DNA of 64,000 bases from Campanula takesimana (GCA_026119855.1 JAOWBW010001440.1:239765-303764), one strand, 5' to 3'. Numbered from the stretch's first letter, positions 1 through 11,170 are shown. Notes: generated by a model not told the origin, from the sequence alone. A program made the numbers and translations.

Positions 1-571
1 TATTTGTAAAATTCAGATAAATATAGAATCGTTCTATAAAAATTGAAAATATCTTGAACTAAGGTGTTTTTTCTTCTCTCACAGTCCCCCCACCCCACCC
101 ACACACACATGACACACCACAAATATATTGTTGCCTCTGTCAATAAATATTCAAGAGCAATTTTGAACATTTATTTTTGGATTCAATTTTAGAACGGAGG
201 TAGTACATGTTTGAAAATCCAAACTTTGATTTGAAAAATACAAAAACCCCTCATTCCATCAAAAAAAAATGGTGTCATTTCGAGTTGTAAGTAGATTTTA
301 CAAAATTTTGACTACAATTTTATAAAAAAATTAATAATTTGTTTGAAATTTTAAAAATTATAATTGATGCACTACTAAAAGTATCGACAATAATCATCTG
401 TGAAATAGAACTCTGTAAATGAATAATGTAAGATACTATTGATATTCAAAATCTATATTCTTCATTTTCTGTCCATTTCATGAACATGAAACCTACTTAC
501 TCCTAGTAAAAACTCTTTCAGAGTACATTCATTTCATGAAACAGAGCTACTTTTTTCTACAATTGGACAAT
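1..571. other. AT-rich intergenic DNA downstream of the transporter
   Basis: No coding potential or repeat structure is recognised beyond short A/T runs and a CA-rich tract near 90-115. The segment just below 571 would hold the 3' UTR of the minus-strand transporter gene. Confidence 0.6.
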
Positions 572-1978
572 TCATTTTGGTTGAACTTGCTTTGCAATGT
601 CTCTTAAAGAAGTATATGTACCTACAACTGCAGCTATAGCCCCAAACACCAAAATCATCACAATAGCTACTACCTCAAACCCGAATCTTCGAGAAGCTTT
701 GTTGATCTTCAAGTAACATAGGCACGGAAACAATATCGACACACTAATGCTCAAAAACGCGCCAATAAATGCCATAACGTGCCCGAAAAATGGCACAGAT
801 AGTGCCACAAACACAGTGCTGATTACCAAAACTGTCCTGATAAGGTAACTTATTGGCCTGCTGTTCTGGAAAGGAAAAGTGTCTTCAATGGCTGTTGATA
901 TTGGAGCAACAATTATCGCGTACTTGGTTATGGGATTTATCAAAGTGGTGTAAATTGCTATTTTCGAACTTATGTTTCGTGTCGGAAGATTTAGAGTTAC
1001 TTGAGATAGACAATTTTCACCATACATTAAGTACCCGAGAACTGCCATTGACCCGTAGCTGATTGTGCTCAGAACAAAGCAGACAAGTAAAACCTGCAGT
1101 TAATCACGCGTTTATAATCAAACACATACGCTTTGGAATCAAAAAAAAATCTTTTTGAGGGAGGACGGACGGTATTCTTACCTTGGGAAATTGGCTTCTA
1201 TCCTTCATGGAATTGCAAAGAGTAGGGAAAACGGCATGACCACAATAACAAAATGTAAACAAGCTAATAGAAGTAGGAACTCCACTCCAATTCCAAACGT
1301 CGCCTCTTTCTCTAAACCCCACTCCATCAAAAGCACCAGCCGAAAACACAGAGAACAACAAAATGACAGAAGCCAAAACTCCCCCCGCAGAAAGATAAGC
1401 CAACAAGCCCAGACTCTTCAACCACGTAGTAGGCAAAACGATAAGTGCAGTGAGAAGAACAAAGGCTTGTTTGCCTCCAACATTTATGACACCAAGGGTA
1501 AAACCTTCTTTTGGAAACAACTTGTGCAGATTGTCCCCTTCGAGTATCAGAAACTCGACTGCCACCAAGAAAAGCTCGAGATACATGAAAGATGAGATCA
1601 TCGCTCTACCTTTTCTCCCAAAGGCCAACTCTCCTATGTCAGGGTATGTTTTGATGAGCGGATCAGAATCCATACATCTACGTAGAAGTAAGCCCGTGTA
1701 GAAACAGAGAATCGCTACCAAGAAAAGGATTATTAAGCTCAACCAACCTCCTTTAGAAAGCGCATAAGGAACTGATAGTATTCCAACACCTAATATATAC
1801 ACATTAAAAAAAATCAATATTAACTTGAAAATTGTTCAGTAGCATCAAGAAATTGAATAAATTTGGAACCTGATAGCGTGTTGATGCCATTGAAGCAAGT
1901 TCTGAGGAAAGTGGTGCCTTTGATCGCGTGTTGGCTCTGGCTCTCACTCACCATTGTTTCTCCATTATGAGAATCCAT
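572..1978 (-). CDS. AVT1-family vacuolar amino acid transporter, 3 exons
   Basis: Exons are read on the minus strand at 1978-1870, 1789-1182 and 1093-572. All junctions are GT-AG, and the exons sum to 1,239 bp (412 aa), a normal length for short AVT1 members. The N-terminus is a short hydrophilic stretch, followed by the family signature GVGILSVPYALSKGGW at the first membrane helix. About ten hydrophobic segments follow, including the TFCYCGHAVFPT segment typical of the AAAP superfamily. Family members are H+-coupled or antiport carriers of neutral amino acids, usually at the tonoplast. The substrate cannot be read from sequence. The start at 1978 (MDSHNGETMVSES) is chosen because the frame runs straight into exon 2; an extra upstream exon is possible because an acceptor-like TATACAG lies just upstream. 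No lesions were seen. Confidence 0.88.
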
Positions 1979-3278
1979 ACCCAAATTCTTGATCTGTATA
2001 ATAGGGGGAGGGGATAATTATATGGATAGACAGGGCACATTATATAGATGATGTGTGTTCTTACTTTTTATGTGAAACTTATACATGGTCCATAACAGAA
2101 GATAGTGACGATGAGTAGATTTCCATTTCTAGTTCAATGGAAAAATAATTCAAAACGCGAAAAAAAAATAAAAAAAAAAAGTTCTAGTAGATTAACGACG
2201 TACATTAACAAATTCCACAAGTGAAAACACCCTACAATTACAGGTATCAACGTCGTACAAAAGCAGCTCCTTCTTTTGGAAAGGATTCGCATGTTTAGTC
2301 TAGGTCTGTCCGTAATTTTCTAATTTCATTTCTGCTGAATTATTTTCCATTTACTGATCTATACCAACATTACATGAACTTTAAAGACTATCACATGCCT
2401 TGTTTGGTCTAGACTCATGGGAATCATAGGTTGTAGTTGAAGATATTTTGTTTTCCAGATGTTGCTTGAACATGTTTTCGACGGGTTTTGTATAATTAAA
2501 TTAATCAGGAGCCGGGGGGGGGGGGGAGATCAAACATAAATCTCTGTATAAAATTGAAATTCACTAGTAAAGATACCATTTTTGTAGAGCTCTAAAAAAG
2601 ATTAAGCTTTCTTTTGTATTCTCAATTTCAATATCTTAACTTTAGCTTTATTTCCATCTTTTTGAATCAATCTTTTATGTAAAATACTTATCAAGATTCA
2701 AGAATAAAGGTCCCTTTTTCGGACTTTGTCTATTTGTTAATAATTCATAGCAAATTATGTTCTACTTTGCTACTTTGACGTTGAATATTAAAGCGCTTAT
2801 TATTAAGAAAAATGTAACAAATTTGAACCGCGCATCATCCAAAGATTCTTGAATCCAAGATACTTTTCGATTTATACAGTTTTGTGCACCCTTTCAAGCT
2901 AAAGTTGAGAAGAAGATAAGAAGCAACGGATCGTTTAGTACTTTGAGCAATTAGGTAGTCAATTTTTGGTTCCTTGCACGTTTATTGTACGAACATTAGG
3001 TATATTTGCGCGTAGAGAGTTTATATTAAGGTGTTTAAGCCCAACACACACTTGAACACAAATACTCATCTGCCTCAGAAAGTCAGAATTGTATTACCAA
3101 AGTTTTTCCATGATCATAAACGGAAATTTTACTGAACAAATATCTGATAGATCAGTCATCAGTGGACAAAATGGTTCAAACATTAGGCGTTAAGGTTACG
3201 TCTATACCTCTCTGACAAGCATTCTATTACCAAATGCAGATTGTATCAAATAAATTGAAATATAGTCATAGAAAGATA
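1979..3278. other. Intergenic and promoter-side DNA of the transporter
   Basis: AT-rich sequence without a convincing ORF. It should contain the 5' UTR and promoter of the minus-strand transporter. A G-run lies near 2514-2526, and A-rich runs near 2160-2180. No mobile element termini were recognised. Confidence 0.5.
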
Positions 3279-3456
3279 CACCCTCCGTCCCAAAATGATC
3301 TTCTCATTTGCCATTTCTTATTGTCCCAAAAAGTTCTTCACATTTCTACATTTTAGGCTTAAAACAAAGCATGGGTAGTGAAGCAAGTGTTTATATCCTT
3401 AAAAAGTTTGAATGGTCAAACGCGAATATTATTTTGGGATTTTGGGACGGAGGGAG
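3279..3456. mobile_element. Stowaway-like MITE
   Basis: The ends CCCTCCGTCCCAAAA and TTTTGGGACGGAGGGAG are inverted, and both are flanked by TA. At 178 bp with no ORF this is a typical non-autonomous Tc1/mariner MITE. Confidence 0.85.
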
Positions 3457-3647
3457 TATTAGTTTGTGATATAAGGGTTTGAGCTTGACTTTGACTTATG
3501 CTTATTTGACTCTTTTTTTTGCTTCCGGTGAAAGTGAAACTACACTCATCTCCTAAATCAAGTACGTCGAGCTTGAGCATGATTTACATGCGTCGAGCTC
3601 GAAATTGCTGCAAATAATAAGCAGTTTTGAGCAAATATTATTAATAA

Positions 3648-3905
3648 TCCCTATGTCCCGTAAATATAGTCTCATTTTGACTTTTTATAGTCTACAAAAA
3701 TAAACTTTGACCAAACATCAGTATCAATTTAATAATTACAATGAAATTCTAAAAATTGTTATTCATAAATCGCTTAATGATTTGTCAATTACAAATTTTA
3801 GAATTTTACTAGAATAATTAGATCGACACCAATGGTTGGTCAAAGTTCATTTTTATTGACCATAAAAATTCAAAATAAGACTATCTTTCTGGGAGAGAGA
3901 GAGAG
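3648..3905. mobile_element. Stowaway-like MITE, tiGTCTCATTTTGA subfamily
   Basis: The inverted ends contain ATAGTCTCATTTTGACTTTT and its complement; TA flanks the right end. The internal arms (TTTGACCAAACAT / TTGGTCAAAG) make most of the element a hairpin. It is the same subfamily as the elements at 3961-4216 and 55297-55547. The left terminus is blurred. Confidence 0.75.
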
Positions 3906-3960
3906 TACTTCATAAGTATCTTTCGACAAGCAAATCTGGCTAGAAATTCCTTGTGAATTA

Positions 3961-4216
3961 CTGCCTCTGCCCCAGAAAGATAGTCTCATTTGATTTTTTA
4001 TGGTCAACAAAAATGAACTTTGACCAAACATTAGTGTCGATCTAATCATTCTAGTGAAATTCTAAAAGTTGTAATTGATTAATCATTAAGTGATTTATCA
4101 ATAACACATTTTAGAATTTTATTGTGATGATTAGATTGACACCAATGTTTGGTCAAAGTTCATTTTTATTGATCATAAAAAGTCAAAATGAGACTATCTT
4201 TCTGTGACAGAGGGAG
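3961..4216. mobile_element. Stowaway-like MITE, same subfamily as 3648-3905
   Basis: The ends CTGCCTCTGCCCCAGAAAG and its degenerate complement are each bordered by TA (3959-3960, 4217-4218). The 256-bp element folds back over nearly its whole length and is non-coding. Confidence 0.82.
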
Positions 4217-4543
4217 TATCTAATAGATCAGTGGAGAAAATGGTTCAAAAGTTAGGCGTTACTCAAAAGCATTCTACCAACTGCAGATTATATCATATGT
4301 AAACTGAAGTTTATTTGATTCATTTTTAACTTTGGCAAATTAAGTTTCTTATCAACTTAATTAATTTGGTGTGAATGCAAATTGGATTTCTAATATGCAT
4401 TCTACTAAAGCAGATGACCTCACCTCTACAGTGAATGTCACCTGAGTTAAACTTTATCTCTATTTTCCATTAGCCACAATTTATCCAACCCGTTAATTAT
4501 CATTTACACACTTTTAGAAAGACTATACAGATCATGTCTTATA

Positions 4544-4803
4544 CTCCCTCTGTCCCTAAATGAGTGTCCATTTTCAAAAAATCTTTGTCCCAAAATGAGT
4601 GTCTTTTTTAAGCATAACTTTGTTCCTAAATGTTTTTTTTTCGAAATTTTTTTCACCGGTCTCTTTATACGTGCAAAACTAAATGTTTGGAAAGAAGATT
4701 ACAAGATTATATATGAATCTTTGCTACCAAAGTGTATAAAGAGTTGACATTTTCTGATGTCCCTTAAAATGAAATTTGGACACTCATTTAGGGACAGAGG
4801 TAG
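4544..4803. mobile_element. Stowaway-like MITE
   Basis: CTCCCTCTGTCCCTAAATGAG at the left is inverted at the right, with TA on both sides. A truncated relative in the opposite orientation lies at about 25310-25440 (shared motifs: dispersed TTTGGAAAG, ATCATATATGAATCTTTG). Confidence 0.82.
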
Positions 4804-4867
4804 TAATAATGATAATAACCAATGGGATCATAAAGAAGAATGATTGATCATCTTTTGTTATAAATTA

Positions 4868-5102
4868 CTCCCTCTGGTCCAAAATAGCTGTCGCTTTTGG
4901 TCAATCAGAAATAACTTTGACCAATAATTTAATAAAAAATAATGATGCTAATAAAAATCTAATATTTATCATTATATTATAATTAATAATACTTTTAATA
5001 ACTATTTTTAGATTATTATTAAGATCTTTATTTTTTGTTAAATTTATTGGTCAAACTTACATCTGTTTAACCAACAGTGACAATTATTTTGGACCAAGGG
5101 AG
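4868..5102. mobile_element. Stowaway-like MITE
   Basis: CTCCCTCTGGTCCAAAATA at the left and its inverse at the right, with TA at 4866-4867 and 5103-5104. The interior is very A/T rich. Its right end overlaps the target duplication of the next element. Confidence 0.82.
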
Positions 5103-5214
5103 TACAACGGATATAGTTATATACAGGGAACAAAAAATACAGGGAAGAGATAAAATTACCAAAATACCCCCTTATATATACCTTAAAAAAAACCAATTCC
5201 ATTCATTTTCAAAA

Positions 5215-5360
5215 TTCCCCTCCGTCCCTCCACTGCGCTCGGAACCGAACGGCGACCACACACGACGAAGACGATCACAAACATGAAGAAGAAGCTCCCC
5301 ACCGTCGGTGGAAAGTCTGTCTCCGGCGCCGGCGCCTCCTCTACCGCCGCCACTACACAG
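5215..5360 (+). pseudogene. Probable captured first exon of a host gene
   Basis: GC-rich sequence unlike its AT-rich surroundings. A UTR-like CT-rich leader is followed by ATG at 5283 opening MKKKLPTVGGKSVSG and then an Ala/Ser/Gly/Thr stretch. It ends at ACACAG/GTAACC, a good splice donor at about 5360. No downstream exon was found inside the element, as expected for a captured 5' gene fragment. The parent gene is not recognised. Confidence 0.45.
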
Positions 5361-5799
5361 GTAACCTAAATTTATAAACCTAAATTTCAATTTCAAAAAC
5401 TTGATTTTTATGCCTAAAATTTGATCCTATAATGCTTGATTGTAGTTTAAATTTCATCATACATTGTTGTATTTATGTTTGAAAAGCTTTATTTGGGGTC
5501 TATTGTTCGATTTGTATACGAATTGGTGGGTAAAAATCTGAAACTGTCGGCGTGGTTGATTTCGTGTGCTTTTACACGAGAAGTTAGTGTGTGTTTCGTA
5601 TGAACCTTACACGAGTTGGTTCTAACCATTTCGTGTGAATTTACACGACATGGTTCCTGACATTTCGTGTGATTACACACGAAATGTTAGCAACCATTTC
5701 GTGTAAATCCAAACGAAATGCAATCTGTAACTGAAGAAAACAAAAAAAATTATAGATTGATGAACAACACTTTAAATGTCACAAATTTCTAACTCAATT

Positions 5800-6560
5800 G
5801 GCACAAATTTCTAACTCAATTTCCATTTGAATTTTGAGTAAAGTCATACTAATGAACAACACTTTAAATGTCATTTAGAACCTAGAAAAAAAAATTAAAA
5901 AATAAATAAATAGGTACCCGTATACCATTTGGATTTTGAGTAAAGTCATACTAATGAACAACACTTTAAATGTCATTTAGAACCTAGAAAAAAATTAAAA
6001 AAATAATAAATAGGTACCCGTATACCATTTTCACAACATCGGGTCATATTCCTTAAAACCCTAAAAAATGGCACAAATGACACAAATTTCTAACTCAATT
6101 TCCATTTGGATTTTGAGTAAAGTCATACTAATGAACAACACTTTAAATGTCATTAGAACCTAGAAAAAAAATTAAAAAAAAATAAATAGGTACCCGTATA
6201 CCATTTTCACAACATCGGGTCATATTCCTTAAAACCATAAAAAATGGCACAAATGGCACAAATTTCTAACTCAATTTCCATTTGGATTTTGAGTAAAGTC
6301 ATACTAATGAACAACACTTTAAATGTCATTTAGAACCTAGAAAAAAAAAAAAAATAGGTACCCGTATACCATTTTCACAACATCTGGTCATATTCCTTAA
6401 AACCCTAAAAAATGGCACAAATGGCACAAATTTCTAACTCAATTTCCATTTGGATTTTGAGTAAAGTCATACTAATGAACAACACTTTAAATGTCATTTA
6501 GAACCTAGAAAAAAAATTTAAAAAAATAAATAGGTACCCGTATACCATTTTCACAACATC
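5800..6560. repeat. Tandem repeat, period about 177 bp
   Basis: Units recur with the marker AAGTCATACTAATGAACAAC at 5841, 5943, 6120, 6296 and 6464. The first spacing (102 bp) is a truncated unit and the others are 177, 176 and 168 bp. Each unit ends in an A-run, GGTACCCGTATACCATTTT and a CATATTCCTT segment. Non-coding, internal to the MULE. Confidence 0.85.
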
Positions 6561-6561
6561 T

Positions 6562-6600
6562 GGTTTAGGTTTAGGGTTTAGTGTTTAGGGTTTAGGGTCT
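6562..6600 (+). repeat. Short telomere-like tract
   Basis: Consecutive TTTAGG, TTTAGGG, TTTAGTG, TTTAGGG and TTTAGGG units, matching the plant telomere repeat. It lies between the tandem repeat and the hairpin cluster of the MULE. Confidence 0.6.
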
Positions 6601-6780
6601 AGACATCTCGTGTATAAACACACGAGATGTCTCGTTACATCTCGTGTACCTTTACACGAGATTTCTTCTATAATCTCGTGTGTATGTACATGAGATATCT
6701 CGTGTGCAAACACGATTCATCACGTGTAAAGTTACACGAGATTATAGAGGCAATCTCGTGTATACGTACACGAAACGGGC
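6600..6780. repeat. Cluster of ACACGAGAT inverted motifs
   Basis: ATCTCGTGT and its complement ACACGAGAT alternate every 10-30 bp about ten times, forming several nested hairpins. A related TTTCGTGT/ACACGAAAT set lies at 5560-5715 on the other side of the element, so the two sets act as extended subterminal inverted repeats. Confidence 0.7.
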
Positions 6781-6850
6781 AAGGGCAGATTTGGAATATT
6801 TCGTTCCCTGTATATAATATTCCCTGTATTTAGTATTTGCCGAGTACAAC

Positions 6851-7122
6851 ACTAAAGAAAATGAGTAGTGTGAATAATTAAGTGCCATGATGTGTGGCTT
6901 TTACTATTTATCCACTTTGAATGACGTTGTCATTTTAATACTCTCTCCTCGTAACAAGTGTCAAACTTTTTTTGTTTGTCATAAAATCAGTAATGTATTT
7001 TTAAGTAAAATAATTATTTTGATGCATTTGTATCATCGTAGAACTAATATATACTATAAGTAGTACATTTTCTAGATAATATTATCAATGACACACTTGT
7101 AGAAATTTTATTTGGGTCTTTA
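6851..7122. other. Short intergenic stretch before the gypsy element
   Basis: AT-rich. ACTCTCTCCTCGTAACAAGTG near 6943 looks like one end of a MITE that the LTR element may have interrupted, but no matching end was found beyond 16534. Confidence 0.35.
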
Positions 7123-9124
7123 TGTAATATCCGCCCCCTTAGTTATTTTTTTTATTTGGACTCTTTAATTATTAATGGATCGTAGTGATTAAAAAGAGTT
7201 AGTGGGTTAAACATTGGGCCTTAGTTAATTGAGTCCATTAAGGTAAAGGAAACCCAATTAGTGAAGGGTTTGAAAACCCTATAATATATAAACTCTCCTA
7301 AATCCCTAGCCTCTTTATGATTTATCAAAAGAAAAGAAAAGAAAAGGAACGGCAGAGACAGAGAAGAGAGGCTGCTCAGAGAGGGAGTAGCGCAGAGAAA
7401 CAGAAACCGAAAGAGAGAAGGAGAGCTCGGAGGAGGAGAAAGAAAGAGGAAGGTTGTGTTCATCAAAGGTAAAAAAAACTAGAACCCTTAAACCTTCTCT
7501 TCTCCTCTAATCATTGAGAATTAAGGTGATGAGACCCTAAGAATAATTATGATCAACTAGGGTTTGAGTTGATTAGGGTTTAAAGAAGAAGATGATGATG
7601 GGAGTTGTTGTGTATGCGTGTGTGTGCAGTTTGTGTGTGTTCTGTGTGCACGTGTGTGTTGTGGGCAGTGTGTGCCGTGTTTGAGTGTGTGGGCAGCGTG
7701 TTTGTGTGTGTGTGTGTACTGTGTGCGTGGTGTGTGCAGATGTGTGTGTATCAGTGTGTGTACAGTGTGTGTTTGTGTGTGCAGATGTGTGTGTACGCGT
7801 GTGTTGGTGTGGGCTGCGAATAATATTTTCCAAAGCGGTGAATAGTATTTTTTTCAAAGCTGCGAATAGTAACTTACAAGCTGTGAATAGTGTTTTGATG
7901 GGATTAAAATAATCCTAAGACATATTAATTGAGAATAGAAACAATGAAACCCTAGGGGTAATTTGGTAAACCTAAAAAAGGTACTTTGGGAATAAATCCT
8001 GGGGATAGTACAAACCCTAGAATAGATAGTAACCTAAAGGAATTAAGAATGACTCGTAAGGTTAACAAAGTAAATTAAAGTATAATGGGACGGAGAATTA
8101 ATGTAATTCGTGTTCCTAAGAAAGTCTTAATTGCGTGTTTGTAGATTGTGCACGTGACCTTGCAAAGGAAAATAACGCAAAGCTAAGGTAAGGGATTACG
8201 TTCCTTAGTTCTTGAATGTCTCTATCCTTTGATGTAGGATTCCTTGAATTTCTTTCATGAGTAGTTACCATGTGGCGGTAACGTTTTGAATTCTTAAAAG
8301 TTGAGAACGCCTTTTGAATGTTCCTACCCTTTGACATATCTTAAATCAATGGGTATCAAAAGTAACTTTGAAATTGTATGGTGTTCTTGTACCTTGGACA
8401 CTAAGTTGAAACTTTGCTATATCTTAATTTGGTATAGACGTGTTGAAACCTTTCTATATCTTAATTTGGTATAGACGTTCGCTTAGTATGAAATGAAAAA
8501 GGACTAAGTAGGGTAGTCTGGTCTGAAATGAAAAAGGACTAGACTTTTATACTGCTTATTGAAGTAGTTGATTATCATGATAAATCTTACTTAAATGCCC
8601 TGATCAGGCATTGCACCTGAAATGGTGACGTTATCTTGGAATTGACGGATTTGAAAGTAAATGCCACATTTCGTATTGAAAAGTTTAATTGTTAACTGTC
8701 TTGAACTTAATGGTTAACTTGATATTTTATGAAAGCTTATCTTTGAAAATATTATTGTTGTTTCGTTCTTCCGGTCATCTCTCCTTAGAACCCGAAGAGA
8801 TCCCGTATGAACTTACTGAGCATTGTTCGCTCACCCCTTCCATAATTATTGTTCTTCAGGGGATAAGTAGGTGAAGGATTCCAAGGGACAAGGAGATTGT
8901 TGATAAGGTGAAGTTTGAAGATCCTTGATGACGAGAGGTTATGGACGGTTATGACTAGCCGTTAGATTTAAGAAAGACAATTTAGTCATGTTTACTTTTA
9001 AATGTTGGTTATGACTAGCCGTTGATGTTTGAATTATGGTTTAAGACCGTTGTTTCCCGAGTTTGGGGACGGATGTTGTTTATTTAAAAGATATTATTTT
9101 ACTCTGAAAATTTGGGATGTTACA
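7123..9124 (+). repeat. 5' LTR of the gypsy element
   Basis: 2,002 bp, TG...CA. It contains an ATAATATATAA TATA-like site near 7280, a purine-rich stretch, a 190-bp TG-rich microsatellite (7608-7810) and a fourfold degenerate GTGAATAGTATTTT repeat after it. The TG tract produces long open frames of Cys/Val on one strand and Thr/His on the other; these are artefacts of composition. Confidence 0.93.
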
Positions 9125-9145
9125 GTTGGTAATCAGAGCTCCGGT
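9125..9145 (+). other. Primer binding site of the gypsy element
   Basis: GTTGGTAATCAGAGCTCCGG directly follows the LTR. It matches the initiator-Met tRNA type site TGGTATCAGAGC with one inserted A. Confidence 0.65.
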
Positions 9146-9599
9146 TTAAGTTTACATGGGAGACTATAGAAAGAAGTTAAGACTATGAGGAGAAATAGTA
9201 CTTAACGTAGATTGGGCTCTAGAACTCTGATAAGGAAGATAGTACTTTTGGGGAAATTACCATTTTAGGAAACTTACCTTTTGAGGAAACTTTCTAAATT
9301 AGGAAACTTTCTAAGTTAGGGAACTTTCCAAATAAGGAAACTTACTATTTTGGGAAAGAACCTAAAGTGAGATTTGTAGAGGAGTATAAGTATATAGTGG
9401 GGAATAATCTTGAATGATTGTGAATGAGTGTTGTCTCTTCATTAAGAATGAACACATTATGAGGTTTATGTGATTCTAATAGTGGTTTGTTTTCATTGTA
9501 AATCATGGACGGACTTAGCAAATCAAAGATGTTTTGGAGACATGTAGCTCTAAGAAGAAAGTTGATCCAACGTTAGGTTTTGGGGATCAAAGGACTAAA

Positions 9600-10132
9600 G
9601 GAAGGAAAGAAGAAAAAAAATTTACGCAAGAAAGCGGAAGTTGAAAGGCAGAGACTGGGCTTCACGTATGATAAATTGGTGCAAGACTGGAAAGAATTGA
9701 AAAACGCCAAGCACTAAGAAGAATTGGAAGAGACAAAGACAAAGTTGCAAAGGTATAAAGAAGATCTTAGTGACACTGAGAGATACCTTGAGCAGACTAG
9801 AGGACAAGTCTATATATGGTTTGACAAAGTGGAACGTTTAAAGGCAACTATAGTCATAAAGTAAGAACCAATGGCTCCTATAGGCAATGAGGCGCCAAAT
9901 GAAGAAGAATTGGTAGCTGAAGTTGAAATCGAGGAAGTAGATGTTATCATAGAGGGAATGAAGCTACCCCAATCATAATTGATGATGATAAGCCACAAGA
10001 AGTACCAACCAAAATGTCTAGAGGAAGACCAAGGGATCCAAGAACAAAGTGAAGAAGGCTCCAAAACTGTTAAGTGGGAGACCTAGAAGAAGGCCTAGGA
10101 AAGTTGGAAGGTGGGACAACGAATACTTTTAA
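9600..10132 (+). pseudogene. Decayed ORF: charged coiled-coil region plus AT-hook-like motifs
   Basis: A Lys/Glu-rich heptad-like stretch (about 9600-9840) is followed by an acidic stretch and then SRGRPRDPRTK at 10017 and GRPRRRPRK at about 10078, ending WDNEYF-stop near 10132. Two stops and at least one frameshift break it. It lies where gag is expected but shows no capsid or zinc-knuckle motif. The RGRPR/GRPRRRPR motifs resemble AT-hooks, which bind the minor groove of A/T-rich DNA. It may be an accessory protein of this retrotransposon family. The function is inferred only. Confidence 0.45.
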
Positions 10133-10334
10133 ATTTTCATTGCTAGTAGAAGTAACTAGTAGTAGTTTGAAGACTCAATTGAGTATCTTTTCTTTACTTT
10201 GAAATCGTTTTAATTGTGAACATATTCCATTTATTAATAAAAGTGATTTTCTCTTATATGATTCCTAAAAGTTTTGTGATTTCATTTATGTTCTGTAGTG
10301 TTAAAAGTGTGCGTTAACCAAGAACAAGAAAGTA

Positions 10335-11170
10335 TAGTCTGTTGAAGCGACTAATGAATGAAAGTGTGGTCTAGTGAAATGGCCAAATGAAAGTGATAAG
10401 GGTCTACTGAAACGACCTATGAAAGTAAATGTGGTCTAATGAAATGACTAACGAAAAGTGAAAACGGTCTAGTGAAATGACTATGATATGTGATTAAGTC
10501 AAGTGAAACGACTTACCAAGGAAGTAATGGTCTATTGAAATGACCGAAGTGAATAGTTATGATTTAATGAAACCCCAAAGAGTCCAGTAAAGTCGACTAA
10601 TGAAACTAAGTGATGGTCTATTGAATGACCAATGGGAAATGTTAAGGTCTAAAGAGGCCACCAAGGAGTATAGTAAGTTGACTAATAAAAGTAGTATTGG
10701 TTCATTGAAATGACCAAAGGTCTAGTGTGTGACGCTATTTGAATGATTAGTCTATTGAGACGACATATATATGTAAATAATGAGTATTGTTAGCAAGTGA
10801 ACTAACCTAGAACAAGAAAGTATGGTTCGAGTGAAAAGACCATGAATATTAATTGGTTTAGTGGGACAACCAAGTGTGAACAATAGTGGTCAAGTGAAGC
10901 GATCAACGAAAGTGAAAATGGTCTATTGGAATAACCGGTGAAAATAGTAAGGGTCCAGTGGATCGACCTGCGATTAGTAATTAAGTCTAGGGAAATGACA
11001 ACTAAAGTAAGAATGGCCAAATAAACCGATCAAGTAAGAGATAATGGTCTATGGAGGTGACCAATGAGATAGAAATGGTCTAATGAATCGACCAATAAGA
11101 CTAGTGAAATTGACTAATGGAAAGGAAGTCAGTCTATTGAAACGACCAGTGATCTAGTACACGACCTATG
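10335..11170 (+). repeat. Array of about 25 hairpin-like repeats, consensus TGGTCTAGTGAAACGACCA
   Basis: The motif recurs every 30-45 bp. Each copy has a 4-5 nt stem around an AGTGAAA-type loop. Stems vary yet often stay paired: TGGTC/GACCA, AAGTC/GACTT (10496), TGGTT/AACCA (10856), TAGTC/GACTA (10335). Several others differ by a G-T pair. The stretch has no useful reading frame and lies between the AT-hook-like remnant and the protease remnant. Confidence 0.75.

Larger units (their letters stand above)
5109..6841. mobile_element. Mutator-like (Pack-MULE type) element with 9-bp target duplication
   Basis: A 9-bp direct repeat GAGTACAAC (5100-5108 and 6842-6850) brackets the element. The ends are imperfect inverted repeats, each carrying two copies of ATACAGGGAA. 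No transposase is present. The contents are, in order: a GC-rich gene-like 5' piece (5215-5360), Lys/His-free palindromic ACACGA-type motifs, about four and a half copies of a 177-bp tandem repeat, a telomere-like tract and a cluster of hairpin motifs. The 9-bp duplication points to the Mutator superfamily rather than hAT or Helitron. Confidence 0.7.

Noticed and set aside
1155..1701. Plus-strand ORFs of 146 and 83 aa
   Set aside because: Antisense shadows of transporter exon 2.
6200..6600. CRISPR-like appearance of regular repeats with spacers
   Set aside because: Eukaryotic context, long degenerate 177-bp units and no cas genes; an ordinary tandem repeat in a transposon.
7573..7912. Cys/Val-rich and Thr/His-rich open frames in both gypsy LTRs
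   Set aside because: They arise from the TG/CA microsatellite, overlap in several frames on both strands and lie wholly within an LTR.
10335..11170. Reading the GGTC hairpin array as a coding repeat
   Set aside because: Spacing is irregular (30-45 bp), not a multiple of three, and all frames have stops.
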